From an uncultured Bacteroidales bacterium (GTDB taxonomy: Bacteria > Bacteroidota > Bacteroidia > Bacteroidales > Paludibacteraceae), in assembly GCA_937891905.1 (NCBI GenBank), contig CALATT010000014.1, forward strand, positions 1 through 10,773: a DNA stretch of 10,773 nt. The letters are read 5' to 3'. How positions within the stretch are numbered: the stretch's first letter is position 1; the number at the start of each line of letters is the position of its first letter. The notes beneath the pieces are model-generated. The model did no database searches. It saw only the letters and a list, made by a program, of their open reading frames with translations, and had not been told where the DNA came from. The translations under genes were made by a program, and so were the position numbers. Shown here in pieces: positions 5,078 to 10,773 of the stretch.

Positions 5078-5284
5078 ATGACAAAGCAAAAAATCATCAA
5101 AGCCATTATCATGGCACTCATTGCCGCACTGACGGCATTGGCAACGGGACTGGGATTGACCTCCTGTAATGTGGTGCGAACCATCACCAACAAGTCTGAG
5201 TTCTACCAGCATGGCGACACCTCCGTAGTGATTCAGACCAAAACCACCGAGTCCTACGACGCCAAGAAACACAACAATAATTAA
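5078..5284 (+). CDS. Smalltalk-like small lipoprotein, 68 aa
   Basis: Residues 1-30 match the pattern of the Bacteroidales 'smalltalk' family: a basic start (MTKQKIIKAI), a hydrophobic helix (IMALIAALTALATGLG) and LTSC, with Cys30 as the likely lipidation site. Typical smalltalk proteins are only about 30-50 residues and end shortly after this cysteine. This one continues for 38 polar residues (VVRTITNKSEFYQHGD...TKTTESYDAKK), so the mature part would be an acylated peptide outside the cytoplasm. In Bacteroides the family commonly lies beside an N-acetylmuramoyl-L-alanine amidase; none is present here. Function is unknown. It follows the 111-aa gene by 20 bases and precedes the 127-aa gene by 25 bases. 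Confidence 0.8.
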   Translation: MTKQKIIKAIIMALIAALTALATGLGLTSCNVVRTITNKSEFYQHGDTSVVIQTKTTESYDAKKHNNN

Positions 5285-5300
5285 ACATTAAACATTAAAC
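5280..5300. repeat. Three tandem ATTAAAC heptamers
   Basis: ATTAAAC occurs three times without interruption at 5280-5286, 5287-5293 and 5294-5300. The array begins in the last codons of the smalltalk-like gene and runs up to 10 bases before the next ATG. It has the same 7-base period as the arrays at 381 and 5695, with a different unit. Confidence 0.7.
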
Positions 5301-5309
5301 CGAACAATT

Positions 5310-5693
5310 ATGGCAAAAGTAAACTGGAGCGCCGGTATCGATAGCGTATCAGGCGCATTAGCAAAACCAAGTAAGAGTGGACAACACTCATGTAACAAAA
5401 TGCTCTTAGGCACCCACCGCACCGCGGCAACCACTAATCCCGATTGCAACCGCATCTACATGCGCAAACCCACCAAGCGCAGCACTCCGCTCACTCAGCG
5501 TGAGATTGAGCAACGCGAGCGCTTCAGCGCCGTAGCCACCATGGTCAACGAGCGCAAGATGGACCTGAGCAAAGTAACTGCGGACCAAGAGGCATTCTTG
5601 GCGCAAAAGGATCAGCCAGGCGGCAAGAAGACCATGAAAGCATGGTACTGGGATGTCTGCGGGAAAGAGTACGACCAAGCGCAAGGCGCTTGA
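5310..5693 (+). CDS. Conserved small hypothetical protein, 127 aa
   Basis: The family is familiar from Bacteroidales but has no known function. The N-terminus MAKVNWSAGIDSVSGALAK is characteristic, followed by a region with conserved-looking TTNPDCNRIYMR and a Thr/Pro turn (KRSTPLTQREIEQRERFSAV). The C-terminus reads AFLAQKDQPGGKKTMKAWYWD. The T-x-x-(E/Q)...R-x-RF motif parallels that of the proteins at 3638 and 4722, suggesting one superfamily. Three cysteines are present (Cys28, Cys46 and one near residue 116). No signal peptide. It is the last gene of the cluster, and its stop codon is followed after one base by the heptamer array. Confidence 0.82.
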   Translation: MAKVNWSAGIDSVSGALAKPSKSGQHSCNKMLLGTHRTAATTNPDCNRIYMRKPTKRSTPLTQREIEQRERFSAVATMVNERKMDLSKVTADQEAFLAQKDQPGGKKTMKAWYWDVCGKEYDQAQGA

Positions 5694-5694
5694 T

Positions 5695-5778
5695 AGTACA
5701 GAGTATTGAGTATAGAGTATTGAGTACAGACTACTGGCCACTAACTACTGACCACTGACTACTCACTACTCACTACTA
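5695..5778. repeat. Heptamer tandem array, 12 units
   Basis: Eighty-four bases divide exactly into twelve 7-base units: AGTACAG, AGTATTG, AGTATAG, AGTATTG, AGTACAG, ACTACTG, GCCACTA, ACTACTG, ACCACTG, ACTACTC, ACTACTC, ACTACTA. The first five share AGTANNG and the rest mostly ACTACTN. The second class is close to the reverse complement of the first, so the array can fold back on itself imperfectly. It fills the gap between the stop codon at 5693 and the terminator at 5778. It is similar in kind to the short tandem heptamer repeats of filamentous cyanobacteria. Confidence 0.85.
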
Positions 5779-5808
5779 AAAAAGAGCACTGCAGTGCTCT
5801 TTTTTTTT
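5778..5808. terminator. Bidirectional Rho-independent terminator
   Basis: The core is the perfect 16-base palindrome GAGCACTGCAGTGCTC at 5784-5799, flanked by six A (5778-5783) on one side and a run of T (5800-5808) on the other. It can stop transcripts from both sides: the plus-strand small-gene cluster and the minus-strand peptidase operon. The peptidase stop codon (5807-5809) overlaps the end of the T tract. Confidence 0.93.
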
Positions 5809-7825
5809 ACCAAATGCTTACGCGGTTTTCGGGGGCGATATAGAGTGGTGACTCTGGTGTGATGCTCCATGCTTCATACCATGCATTGATATGAGGTAGC
5901 GCTCCATTGACACGCCATTTGCCTAAAGAGTGAGGGTCGGATTTGGTGCGCTGTAGTATTTCCTCTGGGCGGATATTACCAGCCCACACATTGGCATAGG
6001 CCAAGAAGAAACGCTGTGCTGGACTGAAGCTATCCACTATTTGCAAGCGGTCTGCTTCTGCTTTGGTTTCCTCGCTATTACAGAATGCGAGGTATGCCAC
6101 TTGCAGTCCTCCATGGTCGGCGATGTTCTCACCCAGTGTGAACTTACCATTGGCAAAGACGCCAGGTGCCACTTCAATCTTATTGAATGCTTCTTCCATC
6201 ACTTTGGTGCGTGCATCAAAAGCAGTTTTGTCTTCTTCAGTCCACCAATTGATCATATTACCATCTTTATCAAACTGACATCCTTGGTCATCAAATCCGT
6301 GTGTCATCTCGTGTCCGATGACTACACCAATAGCGCCATAGTTGAAGGCATCATCTGCTGCCATATCAAAGAAAGGATATTGGAGGATACCAGCAGGGAA
6401 GCAGATCTCGTTGGTGGAAGGATTATAGTATGCATTCACCGTTTGAGGTGTCATATACCATTTGGCTCTATCCACGGGTTTGCCCAGGAAACTGAGGCTA
6501 TACTCCTGCTCAAACTTAGCTGCGCGGCGGATATTATCATAGTATGTCTGTGAGGCATCAATAGTTAAAGCAGTATAGTCGCGCCATGTATCAGGATAAC
6601 CGATTTTGATGGTCATGCTATTGAGTTTATCCAATGCTTTTTCTTTGGTTTGATTTGACATCCATTCGAGGTTCTCAATACGCTGAGCGAGGGCCGATTG
6701 TAGGTTTTTGACTAGGGCCACCATTCGCAGCTTATTTTCCTCGGGGAAATACTGCTTTACATACATCTGACCTACCGCTTCGCCGAGTGTGCCATTCACT
6801 ACGCTGACCGCGCGTTTCCATAGCGGAGCGGGTTCTTCTTTGCCTGACATCACCTTGCCATAGAAATCAAAACTGGTTTGATAGATCTCGCTTGTGAGTA
6901 GCGAAGCGGCACCGTCGATGACTTGCCAAGTGAAGAGTGTTTTGATGTCGTCAAGTGGTTCTTCTGCCAATAAGCGTCCTACCTCTTGCAAGTGTGGTAT
7001 CTGTCCGATAGAGAGGCTATCTATCTGCACATTAAAGGCGGCGAAATAGGTATTCCAATCAATCTGTGGCACAAGCGCTTGGAGGTCGGCTATAGACATC
7101 TTATTATAGTTGATTTGTGGATTACGCAATTCCACATTGGAGTATGCAGCTTTGGCTAAGCGTGTCTCCAAGCGAAGCACCGTCTGTGCGCGTTGTGCAG
7201 GATTGGATATGCCGAAGAGTGTGAATAGTTTCTCTATATATGCCACATACTCTGCGCGTATATGTGCAGTGTGCTCATCTTCGTCCAAATAATACTCTTT
7301 TTCGCCAAGTGTGAAGCCTGCTTGGTATTCATTGAGGATATTCATGGATGAATTCATAGCATCGGCATCCACATACATAGCCCATAGACCAAAATCCATT
7401 GCTTTTCCTAATGCTTCTGATAACTGCTCTTTGGATGTGATGGATTCAATTTCATCGAGTGTTTTTTGCACGGCGGTTATGCCTTCTTGGTCACGGCGTG
7501 CGGTATCCATAGAGAGGTTGTAGAGGTCGCCTATCTTCTGCTCTACGGTGCCTTGTGGGTGTGTTTGTGCAGCAAGCGATTGGATGAGTCCATTCACTTG
7601 CTCAAGGTTCTGCAAGCCGAGTTTATCGAACGAACCAAAGCGGCTATATTCGGGTGTGAGTGGATTGGCTGCCATCCATCCGCCGCATGCGAATTGGTAG
7701 AAGTCATTTTGTGGGAGGACGGTGGTATCTAAATTTTCGAGATGGATACCTGTTGTCTGCTGGTGTTTAGTACATGCTGTTGTCATAAGTGTGAACGCTG
7801 CAAGCGTGAATAGGATTTTTTTCAT
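5807..7825 (-). CDS. M13-family zinc metallopeptidase, lipoprotein (PepO-like)
   Basis: A 672-aa endopeptidase of the neprilysin/PepO family, which cleaves oligopeptides on the N-terminal side of hydrophobic residues. The zinc site is complete: HEMTH at 505-509 (His505, His509, catalytic Glu506) and GENIAD at 565-570 (third ligand Glu566). The substrate-binding NAYYNP is at 464-469, and SDPHSLGKWRVNG near 629-641 supplies the family's His and Arg. The C-terminal Trp672 is also typical. The N-terminus MKKILFTLAAFTLMTTAC is a lipoprotein signal peptide with probable acylated Cys18, so the enzyme is membrane-anchored outside the cytoplasm. Residues 35-400 correspond to the family's N-terminal M13 domain, and total length is normal. 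It lies 11 bases downstream of the transporter gene with no promoter between them, so they form an operon. Sampled G+C is higher than in the lgt fusion (29 of 60 at 6961-7020). Confidence 0.96.
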   Translation of the reverse strand: MKKILFTLAAFTLMTTACTKHQQTTGIHLENLDTTVLPQNDFYQFACGGWMAANPLTPEYSRFGSFDKLGLQNLEQVNGLIQSLAAQTHPQGTVEQKIGDLYNLSMDTARRDQEGITAVQKTLDEIESITSKEQLSEALGKAMDFGLWAMYVDADAMNSSMNILNEYQAGFTLGEKEYYLDEDEHTAHIRAEYVAYIEKLFTLFGISNPAQRAQTVLRLETRLAKAAYSNVELRNPQINYNKMSIADLQALVPQIDWNTYFAAFNVQIDSLSIGQIPHLQEVGRLLAEEPLDDIKTLFTWQVIDGAASLLTSEIYQTSFDFYGKVMSGKEEPAPLWKRAVSVVNGTLGEAVGQMYVKQYFPEENKLRMVALVKNLQSALAQRIENLEWMSNQTKEKALDKLNSMTIKIGYPDTWRDYTALTIDASQTYYDNIRRAAKFEQEYSLSFLGKPVDRAKWYMTPQTVNAYYNPSTNEICFPAGILQYPFFDMAADDAFNYGAIGVVIGHEMTHGFDDQGCQFDKDGNMINWWTEEDKTAFDARTKVMEEAFNKIEVAPGVFANGKFTLGENIADHGGLQVAYLAFCNSEETKAEADRLQIVDSFSPAQRFFLAYANVWAGNIRPEEILQRTKSDPHSLGKWRVNGALPHINAWYEAWSITPESPLYIAPENRVSIW

Positions 7826-7836
7826 ATATTCAAATT

Positions 7837-9501
7837 TTACAGAAATAACAAAATGAGTATTTGTCCAGATAAGACGCGCAGAAACATAGTGAGCGGATAA
7901 ACCGTTGAATAGGCTACTGCTGCGCGGTCATTGAGCGAAGACTGTGCGGTTGCATAAGCGAGTGCAGGCGGATCTGTAGTAGAACCGGCAATAAGTCCCA
8001 TGAGTGTAAAATAGTCCAGTTTGAGCCATAAGCGTGCGATGAGACCAATAATAAGCAAAGGCAACATAGTGATAATCACACCATAACCAATCCATATATA
8101 GCCTCCATCCAAGAGGGTAGGAATGAATGTTTTTCCTGCTCCAAAGCCCACCGCAGCGAGGAAGAGCGCGATTCCTATCTCGCGTATCATAAGATTGGCA
8201 GAACTGGTGGTGTAAGTGACTAAGCGGAACTTAGGTCCAAAAGCGCCTATCAGCAGCGAAACAAGTAATGCTCCACCTGCAAGTCCCAACTTGAATGGTT
8301 GTGATAAACCAGGTAGTAAGATAGGTATGGAACCCAAAGCCACGCCCAACAAGATACCAAAAAAGAGCGATGCTAAATTAGGAGCATCCAGTTTCTTTGC
8401 CATATTACCAAATACTTGCGCCACCTTATCCACAGCCGCTTTCTCACCCACTATAACCAACCTGTCACCCAACTGCAAAATCAAATCCGGCGTAGCAAGC
8501 AGTTCTATACCTGCTCGTCTAATACGCGTAATCGTTATCTTGTATGCAGCGCGTACATTGAGATCGCCTATTCGCTTACCATTTAGCTTTGGTTTAGTAA
8601 CCACCACATGGCGGCTGACCAAGTGCACATTCTCTGCCTTCTCATCTGCAGGAATAGTGGTTAAGTGGCCCAAGAGAAGCATGGTTCGTTCATCTTCATT
8701 ATCTCCCACCATTCGTATCTTATCTCCCACATGGAGTATGGTATCTCCATCCGGCATTTCGTCTGCTCCATCCGGATGCAATAGTCGGCTCACGATGAGC
8801 TTAACATGCGTTATTTGGCTCAATTCGCGCACACGCATTCCTTCTACCTGTGGATTTGTGAGTTCGATATCAATATAACGGATTTGCTTCTCTATGCCTT
8901 TCTCTTGCGCTACGCGAGCCTCCTCTTTTTCATTCTTGATGCCAAAGAACCACCGCAGCAGGAGCATAGAGACGAGTATTCCCACTACGCCTAAAGGATA
9001 AGCCATCGCATAACCAGCAGCAATGGAAGGGTCGGTCATACCTGTGCTATCATGAAAAGTCTGCTCTGCAGCACCTAAACCGGGCGTATTGGTCACAGCA
9101 CCGAAGAGAATACCTATCATCGTGGTCATGGAAATACCAGTAATATAATGGATTGCAACGGCTGTTGCACACCCAAGAATCACAATTCCTGCAGCCAACA
9201 GATTGAGACTAAGACCTCCTTTACGAAAAGAAGAAAAGAAAGAGGGCCCTACTTGAAGACCTATCGAATAAACAAAAAGAATGAGTCCGAAGTCTTTTGC
9301 AAATGACTCTACTAATGGGTCAAGTCGCATGCCGAAATGGCTGCATGCAATAGCCGCAAAGAGTATCCAAGTGATACCCAGTGTTATACCTTTAAACTTG
9401 AGTCTCTCACCCAAGTATATACCCACAGCAACGGCTAATGTCAGCACGAAAATTGAATGGGCCATTCCAGCACCAAAGAACAAATTATAGAACCAATCCA
9501 T
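7837..9501 (-). CDS. AspT/YidE-type transporter with two TrkA-C domains
   Basis: A 554-aa inner-membrane protein of the aspartate:alanine exchanger type (AspT, YidE, YbjL). The first membrane block (about 15-185) ends with GAVTNTPGLGAA at 134-145 and AGYAMAYPLG at 162-171. Two soluble TrkA-C/RCK-C-type domains follow (about 205-285 and 290-365, each with a D-x-(I/L)...VGDK or LGDRLVIVG strand pattern). The second membrane block (about 375-554) carries GSTTDPPALAYA at 506-517 and VAYSTVYPLT at 529-538. The two GxxTxxPxL motifs reveal the internal duplication of this family. Substrate is unknown; AspT exchanges aspartate for alanine, but homologues vary. The ATG start lies 38 bases after a perfect promoter box. 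It is the first gene of an operon with the M13 peptidase, so export or exchange of amino acids linked to peptide breakdown is a reasonable inference. Confidence 0.93.
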   Translation of the reverse strand: MDWFYNLFFGAGMAHSIFVLTLAVAVGIYLGERLKFKGITLGITWILFAAIACSHFGMRLDPLVESFAKDFGLILFVYSIGLQVGPSFFSSFRKGGLSLNLLAAGIVILGCATAVAIHYITGISMTTMIGILFGAVTNTPGLGAAEQTFHDSTGMTDPSIAAGYAMAYPLGVVGILVSMLLLRWFFGIKNEKEEARVAQEKGIEKQIRYIDIELTNPQVEGMRVRELSQITHVKLIVSRLLHPDGADEMPDGDTILHVGDKIRMVGDNEDERTMLLLGHLTTIPADEKAENVHLVSRHVVVTKPKLNGKRIGDLNVRAAYKITITRIRRAGIELLATPDLILQLGDRLVIVGEKAAVDKVAQVFGNMAKKLDAPNLASLFFGILLGVALGSIPILLPGLSQPFKLGLAGGALLVSLLIGAFGPKFRLVTYTTSSANLMIREIGIALFLAAVGFGAGKTFIPTLLDGGYIWIGYGVIITMLPLLIIGLIARLWLKLDYFTLMGLIAGSTTDPPALAYATAQSSLNDRAAVAYSTVYPLTMFLRVLSGQILILLFL

Positions 9502-9526
9502 ATAATCAATTAGTATTTATTCAAAA

Positions 9527-9569
9527 CCTTTGCGGCGGCAAAGGTACTGCTTTTTTTGCAGATATGCAA
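9527..9569 (-). promoter_or_regulatory. Promoter of the transporter-peptidase operon, with inverted repeat
   Basis: Read on the minus strand, TTG (9569-9567), 20 bases, then TACCTTTG (9546-9539) is a perfect Bacteroidota promoter. CCTTTGC of the -7 box forms one arm of an inverted repeat with GCAAAGG (plus-strand coordinates 9527-9544, four-base loop). The expected start of transcription lies inside or next to this repeat. The following bases, TTTTGAA, closely match those after the YhcH-family promoter. Confidence 0.82.
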
Positions 9570-9944
9570 GTAGATATTTTATATTTTATACTTTAGTTTG
9601 CAAAATTAAGGTTTATTAATTACAGAGTATTGATAGTTAATATATATTGCTATTCGGCATGATTTTTGTATATAATACAATGTTTATAATCACTAGTGTT
9701 CATTAAAAATAAACAAAAATACAGAAAACCCTTTGAGTGCTTTAAAAGCAGTGCCTGCTGCGCCTTAGTCCGCTAAATCGCCATTATAAGCGAGCTCATA
9801 TGCCGCTTTGTCGTCCAAATCCGCAACTCTGCGAGTAAAAAGCAATCAAGGACAAAAATATAAAAAATACTTTTCTGCAACTGGCAATCTTTTCAGCAAA
9901 ATCATGTGTATAAGTGAACTTACCACATTTTTTTACTAAAAATC

Positions 9945-9975
9945 TTGCACAATTGATTATTTTGTACTACCTTCG
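9945..9975 (+). promoter_or_regulatory. Promoter-like sequence of a possible small RNA
   Basis: TTG at 9945-9947 is exactly 20 bases before TACCTTCG at 9968-9975, one base off TAnnTTTG. A transcript would start near 9982 and run through the inverted repeat at 9968-10014 toward the YhcH-family gene 270 bases away. The mismatch in the -7 box lowers confidence. Confidence 0.4.
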
Positions 9976-10014
9976 AGGGCACCGACACGGCTTTGCCGTC
10001 CCACCTCGAAAGTA
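9968..10014. repeat. Large inverted repeat
   Basis: TACCTTCGAGG (9968-9978) pairs with CCTCGAAAGTA (10004-10014), ten of eleven positions complementary. Inside it a second stem, ACGGC/GCCGT (9987-9991 with 9995-9999), closes a three-base loop. No T tract follows, so it is not a simple terminator. It could be a DNA-binding site, a small-RNA fold or a mobile-element remnant. Confidence 0.65.
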
Positions 10015-10089
10015 CGGTCGCATTCTGCAGCCCATACACGAAGATGGATGTTTTTTTGCCCGTACTACATACCTCGTTTAGAGTTTGTC

Positions 10090-10116
10090 TATATGCCGCA
10101 TTTATGCGAGCATATA
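10090..10116. repeat. Hairpin TATATGC...GCATATA
   Basis: TATATGC (10090-10096) and GCATATA (10110-10116) are perfect complements, and CGC (10097-10099) pairs inside with GCG (10106-10108). A further small hairpin, TAGAAT/ATTCTA, lies at 10141-10155. Neither has a terminator-like T tract. They fall in the leader of any transcript starting near 9982. Confidence 0.5.
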
Positions 10117-10180
10117 CAGCCTATCGCCAACCTCAAAACATAGAATTTTATTCTATTAAGCAAAAAAAACACCCAAATTC

Positions 10181-10222
10181 TTGCGTATGTGCAGTTTTTG
10201 TAGTACCTTTGCACCGCAAAGG
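10181..10222 (+). promoter_or_regulatory. Promoter of the YhcH-family gene, with inverted repeat
   Basis: TTG (10181-10183), 20 bases and TACCTTTG (10204-10211) form a perfect Bacteroidota promoter. CCTTTGC (10206-10212) and GCAAAGG (10216-10222) form an inverted repeat with a three-base loop spanning the -7 box and the expected start of transcription. The ATG follows at 10253. Confidence 0.85.
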
Positions 10223-10252
10223 TTTGAAGAAACAAAATAAAATTTACACTAT

Positions 10253-10705
10253 ATGATACTTGATAAATTAGAGAATGCTGCTTTGTATTATGACAGCGTA
10301 CCAGGTTTTGAACAGTTTATGAAGTTCTTTAATGAGAACGATTTGGAGGAGATGCCCTCATGTAAGATTTTTCTTGATGGGAATGACCTCTATGTGAATA
10401 TCCTTGATTTTAAGGGTAAAGCCGAGTCTGCATGTCGTATGGAGGCGCATAAGGATTATTTGGATATTCAGATTCCACTGGGTGCAGATGAGACGATGGG
10501 TTGGAAGGCTCAGGTGGATTGTCAAGATGTGACGCAAGAGTATGATGAGGGCAAGGATGTGGAGTTTTATGCTGATAAGGCAGTAGCTCAGTTCACTGTG
10601 CCTGCAGGTCACTTTGTTGTATTCTTCCCCTCTGATGCGCATCAGCCGGGTATTGCTCCGGGTAAGGAGTATCGCAAGCTGATTGTAAAATCGAAGGTAG
10701 ATTGA
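10253..10705 (+). CDS. YhcH/YjgK/YiaL family protein (DUF386), 150 aa
   Basis: A cytoplasmic cupin-like protein of the YhcH/YjgK/YiaL family, annotated in some genomes as 'beta-galactosidase subunit beta'. Family motifs are EAHKDYLDIQIPLGADETMGW at about 64-84, a Y-D-x-x-x-D segment (YDEGKDVEFY, 97-106), and FFPSDAHQPG (124-133). Glu64, His66 and His130 are the likely metal ligands. Family members act on sugars: E. coli YhcH (NanQ) is a sialic acid anomerase, while others lie in different sugar operons. No sialic acid or other sugar gene is visible here, so the substrate is unknown. Length is normal for the family. The gene is driven by its own promoter (10181-10211) and is divergent from the transporter operon. 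Confidence 0.95.
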   Translation: MILDKLENAALYYDSVPGFEQFMKFFNENDLEEMPSCKIFLDGNDLYVNILDFKGKAESACRMEAHKDYLDIQIPLGADETMGWKAQVDCQDVTQEYDEGKDVEFYADKAVAQFTVPAGHFVVFFPSDAHQPGIAPGKEYRKLIVKSKVD

Positions 10706-10739
10706 TAGTGAATTTAACCAAAAACGACGAACCCGTAAT

Positions 10740-10772
10740 GTGTTTTAATTTTGAAAAAAACATTAAAAACAC
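10740..10772 (+). terminator. Imperfect inverted repeat after the YhcH-family gene
   Basis: GTGTTTTAAT (10740-10749) is nearly the reverse complement of ATTAAAAACAC (10762-10772), with one extra A. It lies about 35 bases after the stop codon. The pairing is A+T-rich, and the window ends before any T tract could be seen, so this may be a terminator or chance. Confidence 0.3.
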
Positions 10773-10773
10773 T

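Larger units (their letters stand above)
9502..10252. other. Long divergent intergenic region
   Basis: About 750 bases without a supported gene. From left to right it holds the transporter promoter (9527-9569, minus strand), a very A+T-rich stretch (about 9550-9730), a more G+C-rich stretch with short palindromes (9730-9850), another A+T-rich stretch, a promoter-like TTG-N20-TACCTTCG (9945-9975) leading into a large inverted repeat (9968-10014), two further hairpins (10090-10116 and 10141-10155) and the promoter of the YhcH-family gene (10181-10211). An 87-codon open frame at 9993-10256 contains that promoter and looks non-coding. Confidence 0.65.

Noticed and set aside
2717..5693. Prophage or integrative element
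   Set aside because: The small genes have an accessory look, but there is no integrase, terminase, capsid, relaxase or transposase gene and no attachment-site repeat at a tRNA, so no specific element type can be claimed.
5695..5778. CRISPR array
   Set aside because: The repeats are 7 bases long and directly adjacent with no unique spacers, and there are no cas genes, so it is a tandem repeat.
6041..6553. 170-codon plus-strand open frame inside the M13 peptidase gene
   Set aside because: It is the antisense shadow of a clearly conserved enzyme gene and has no promoter or family resemblance.
8216..8878. 220-codon plus-strand open frame inside the transporter gene
   Set aside because: Ser/Pro/Thr-rich antisense reading of a conserved membrane protein; no start signals.
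9730..9850. Possible tRNA or other known structured RNA in the G+C-rich part of the spacer
   Set aside because: I could not find a cloverleaf, a T-loop GTTCRA motif or any other known RNA signature; only short palindromes are present.
9993..10256. 87-codon plus-strand open frame in the divergent spacer
   Set aside because: It contains the perfect YhcH-family promoter and two hairpins and overlaps the next start codon. The predicted protein has no recognisable pattern.

Overview
The window looks like chromosomal DNA from a member of the Bacteroidota, most likely order Bacteroidales. Several genes are preceded by the phylum's promoter type, a TTG about 20 bases before TAnnTTTG (usually TACCTTTG). 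Shine-Dalgarno sequences are mostly absent. Several small proteins belong to, or resemble, families I know only from Bacteroidales (a 'smalltalk'-type lipoprotein, a DUF4248-like protein). No rRNA, tRNA, CRISPR array, transposase, integrase or phage structural gene is recognisable.

Layout. Positions 1-94 may hold the last 30 codons of a gene that begins outside the window. Positions 95-562 are intergenic, with short palindromes, a short heptamer array, a pair of 16-base direct repeats and a promoter. Positions 563-2590 hold the most unusual gene: a complete prolipoprotein diacylglyceryl transferase (Lgt) joined in frame to an internal lipoprotein signal sequence with a lipobox cysteine, then to a complete secreted alpha/beta-hydrolase (lipase/esterase type). 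In other words, the enzyme that lipidates lipoproteins is fused to a domain that looks like one of its own substrates. Sampled lines of this gene are much richer in A+T than the genes on its right. A terminator follows.

Positions 2717-5693 hold eight small genes on the plus strand (59-127 codons), mostly of unknown function. Three appear to be divergent members of one superfamily, one is a small helix-turn-helix-like protein of DUF4248 type, and one is an extended smalltalk-like lipoprotein. This resembles Bacteroidales accessory small-protein clusters, but the amidase and primase-like genes that often accompany them are absent. Two leaders in the cluster (3050-3212 and 4517-4721) have strong potential for RNA structure. 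The cluster ends in twelve consecutive 7-base repeats and a strong bidirectional terminator.

Positions 5807-9501 are a minus-strand operon: an AspT/YidE-type transporter with two TrkA-C domains, followed 11 bases later by a lipoprotein zinc metallopeptidase of family M13. A 750-base intergenic region separates it from a divergent YhcH/YjgK/YiaL-family gene (10253-10705). The transporter promoter and the YhcH promoter share an almost identical initiation region in which the -7 box forms one arm of a small inverted repeat, so the two divergent units may share a control feature.

Functional reading: the window combines envelope functions (lipoprotein modification, three lipoproteins or lipoprotein-like domains, a peptidase and an amino-acid-type exchanger) with an accessory cluster of unknown small proteins. 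The best candidate for something undescribed is the Lgt-lipobox-hydrolase protein, which might lipidate its own C-terminal half.
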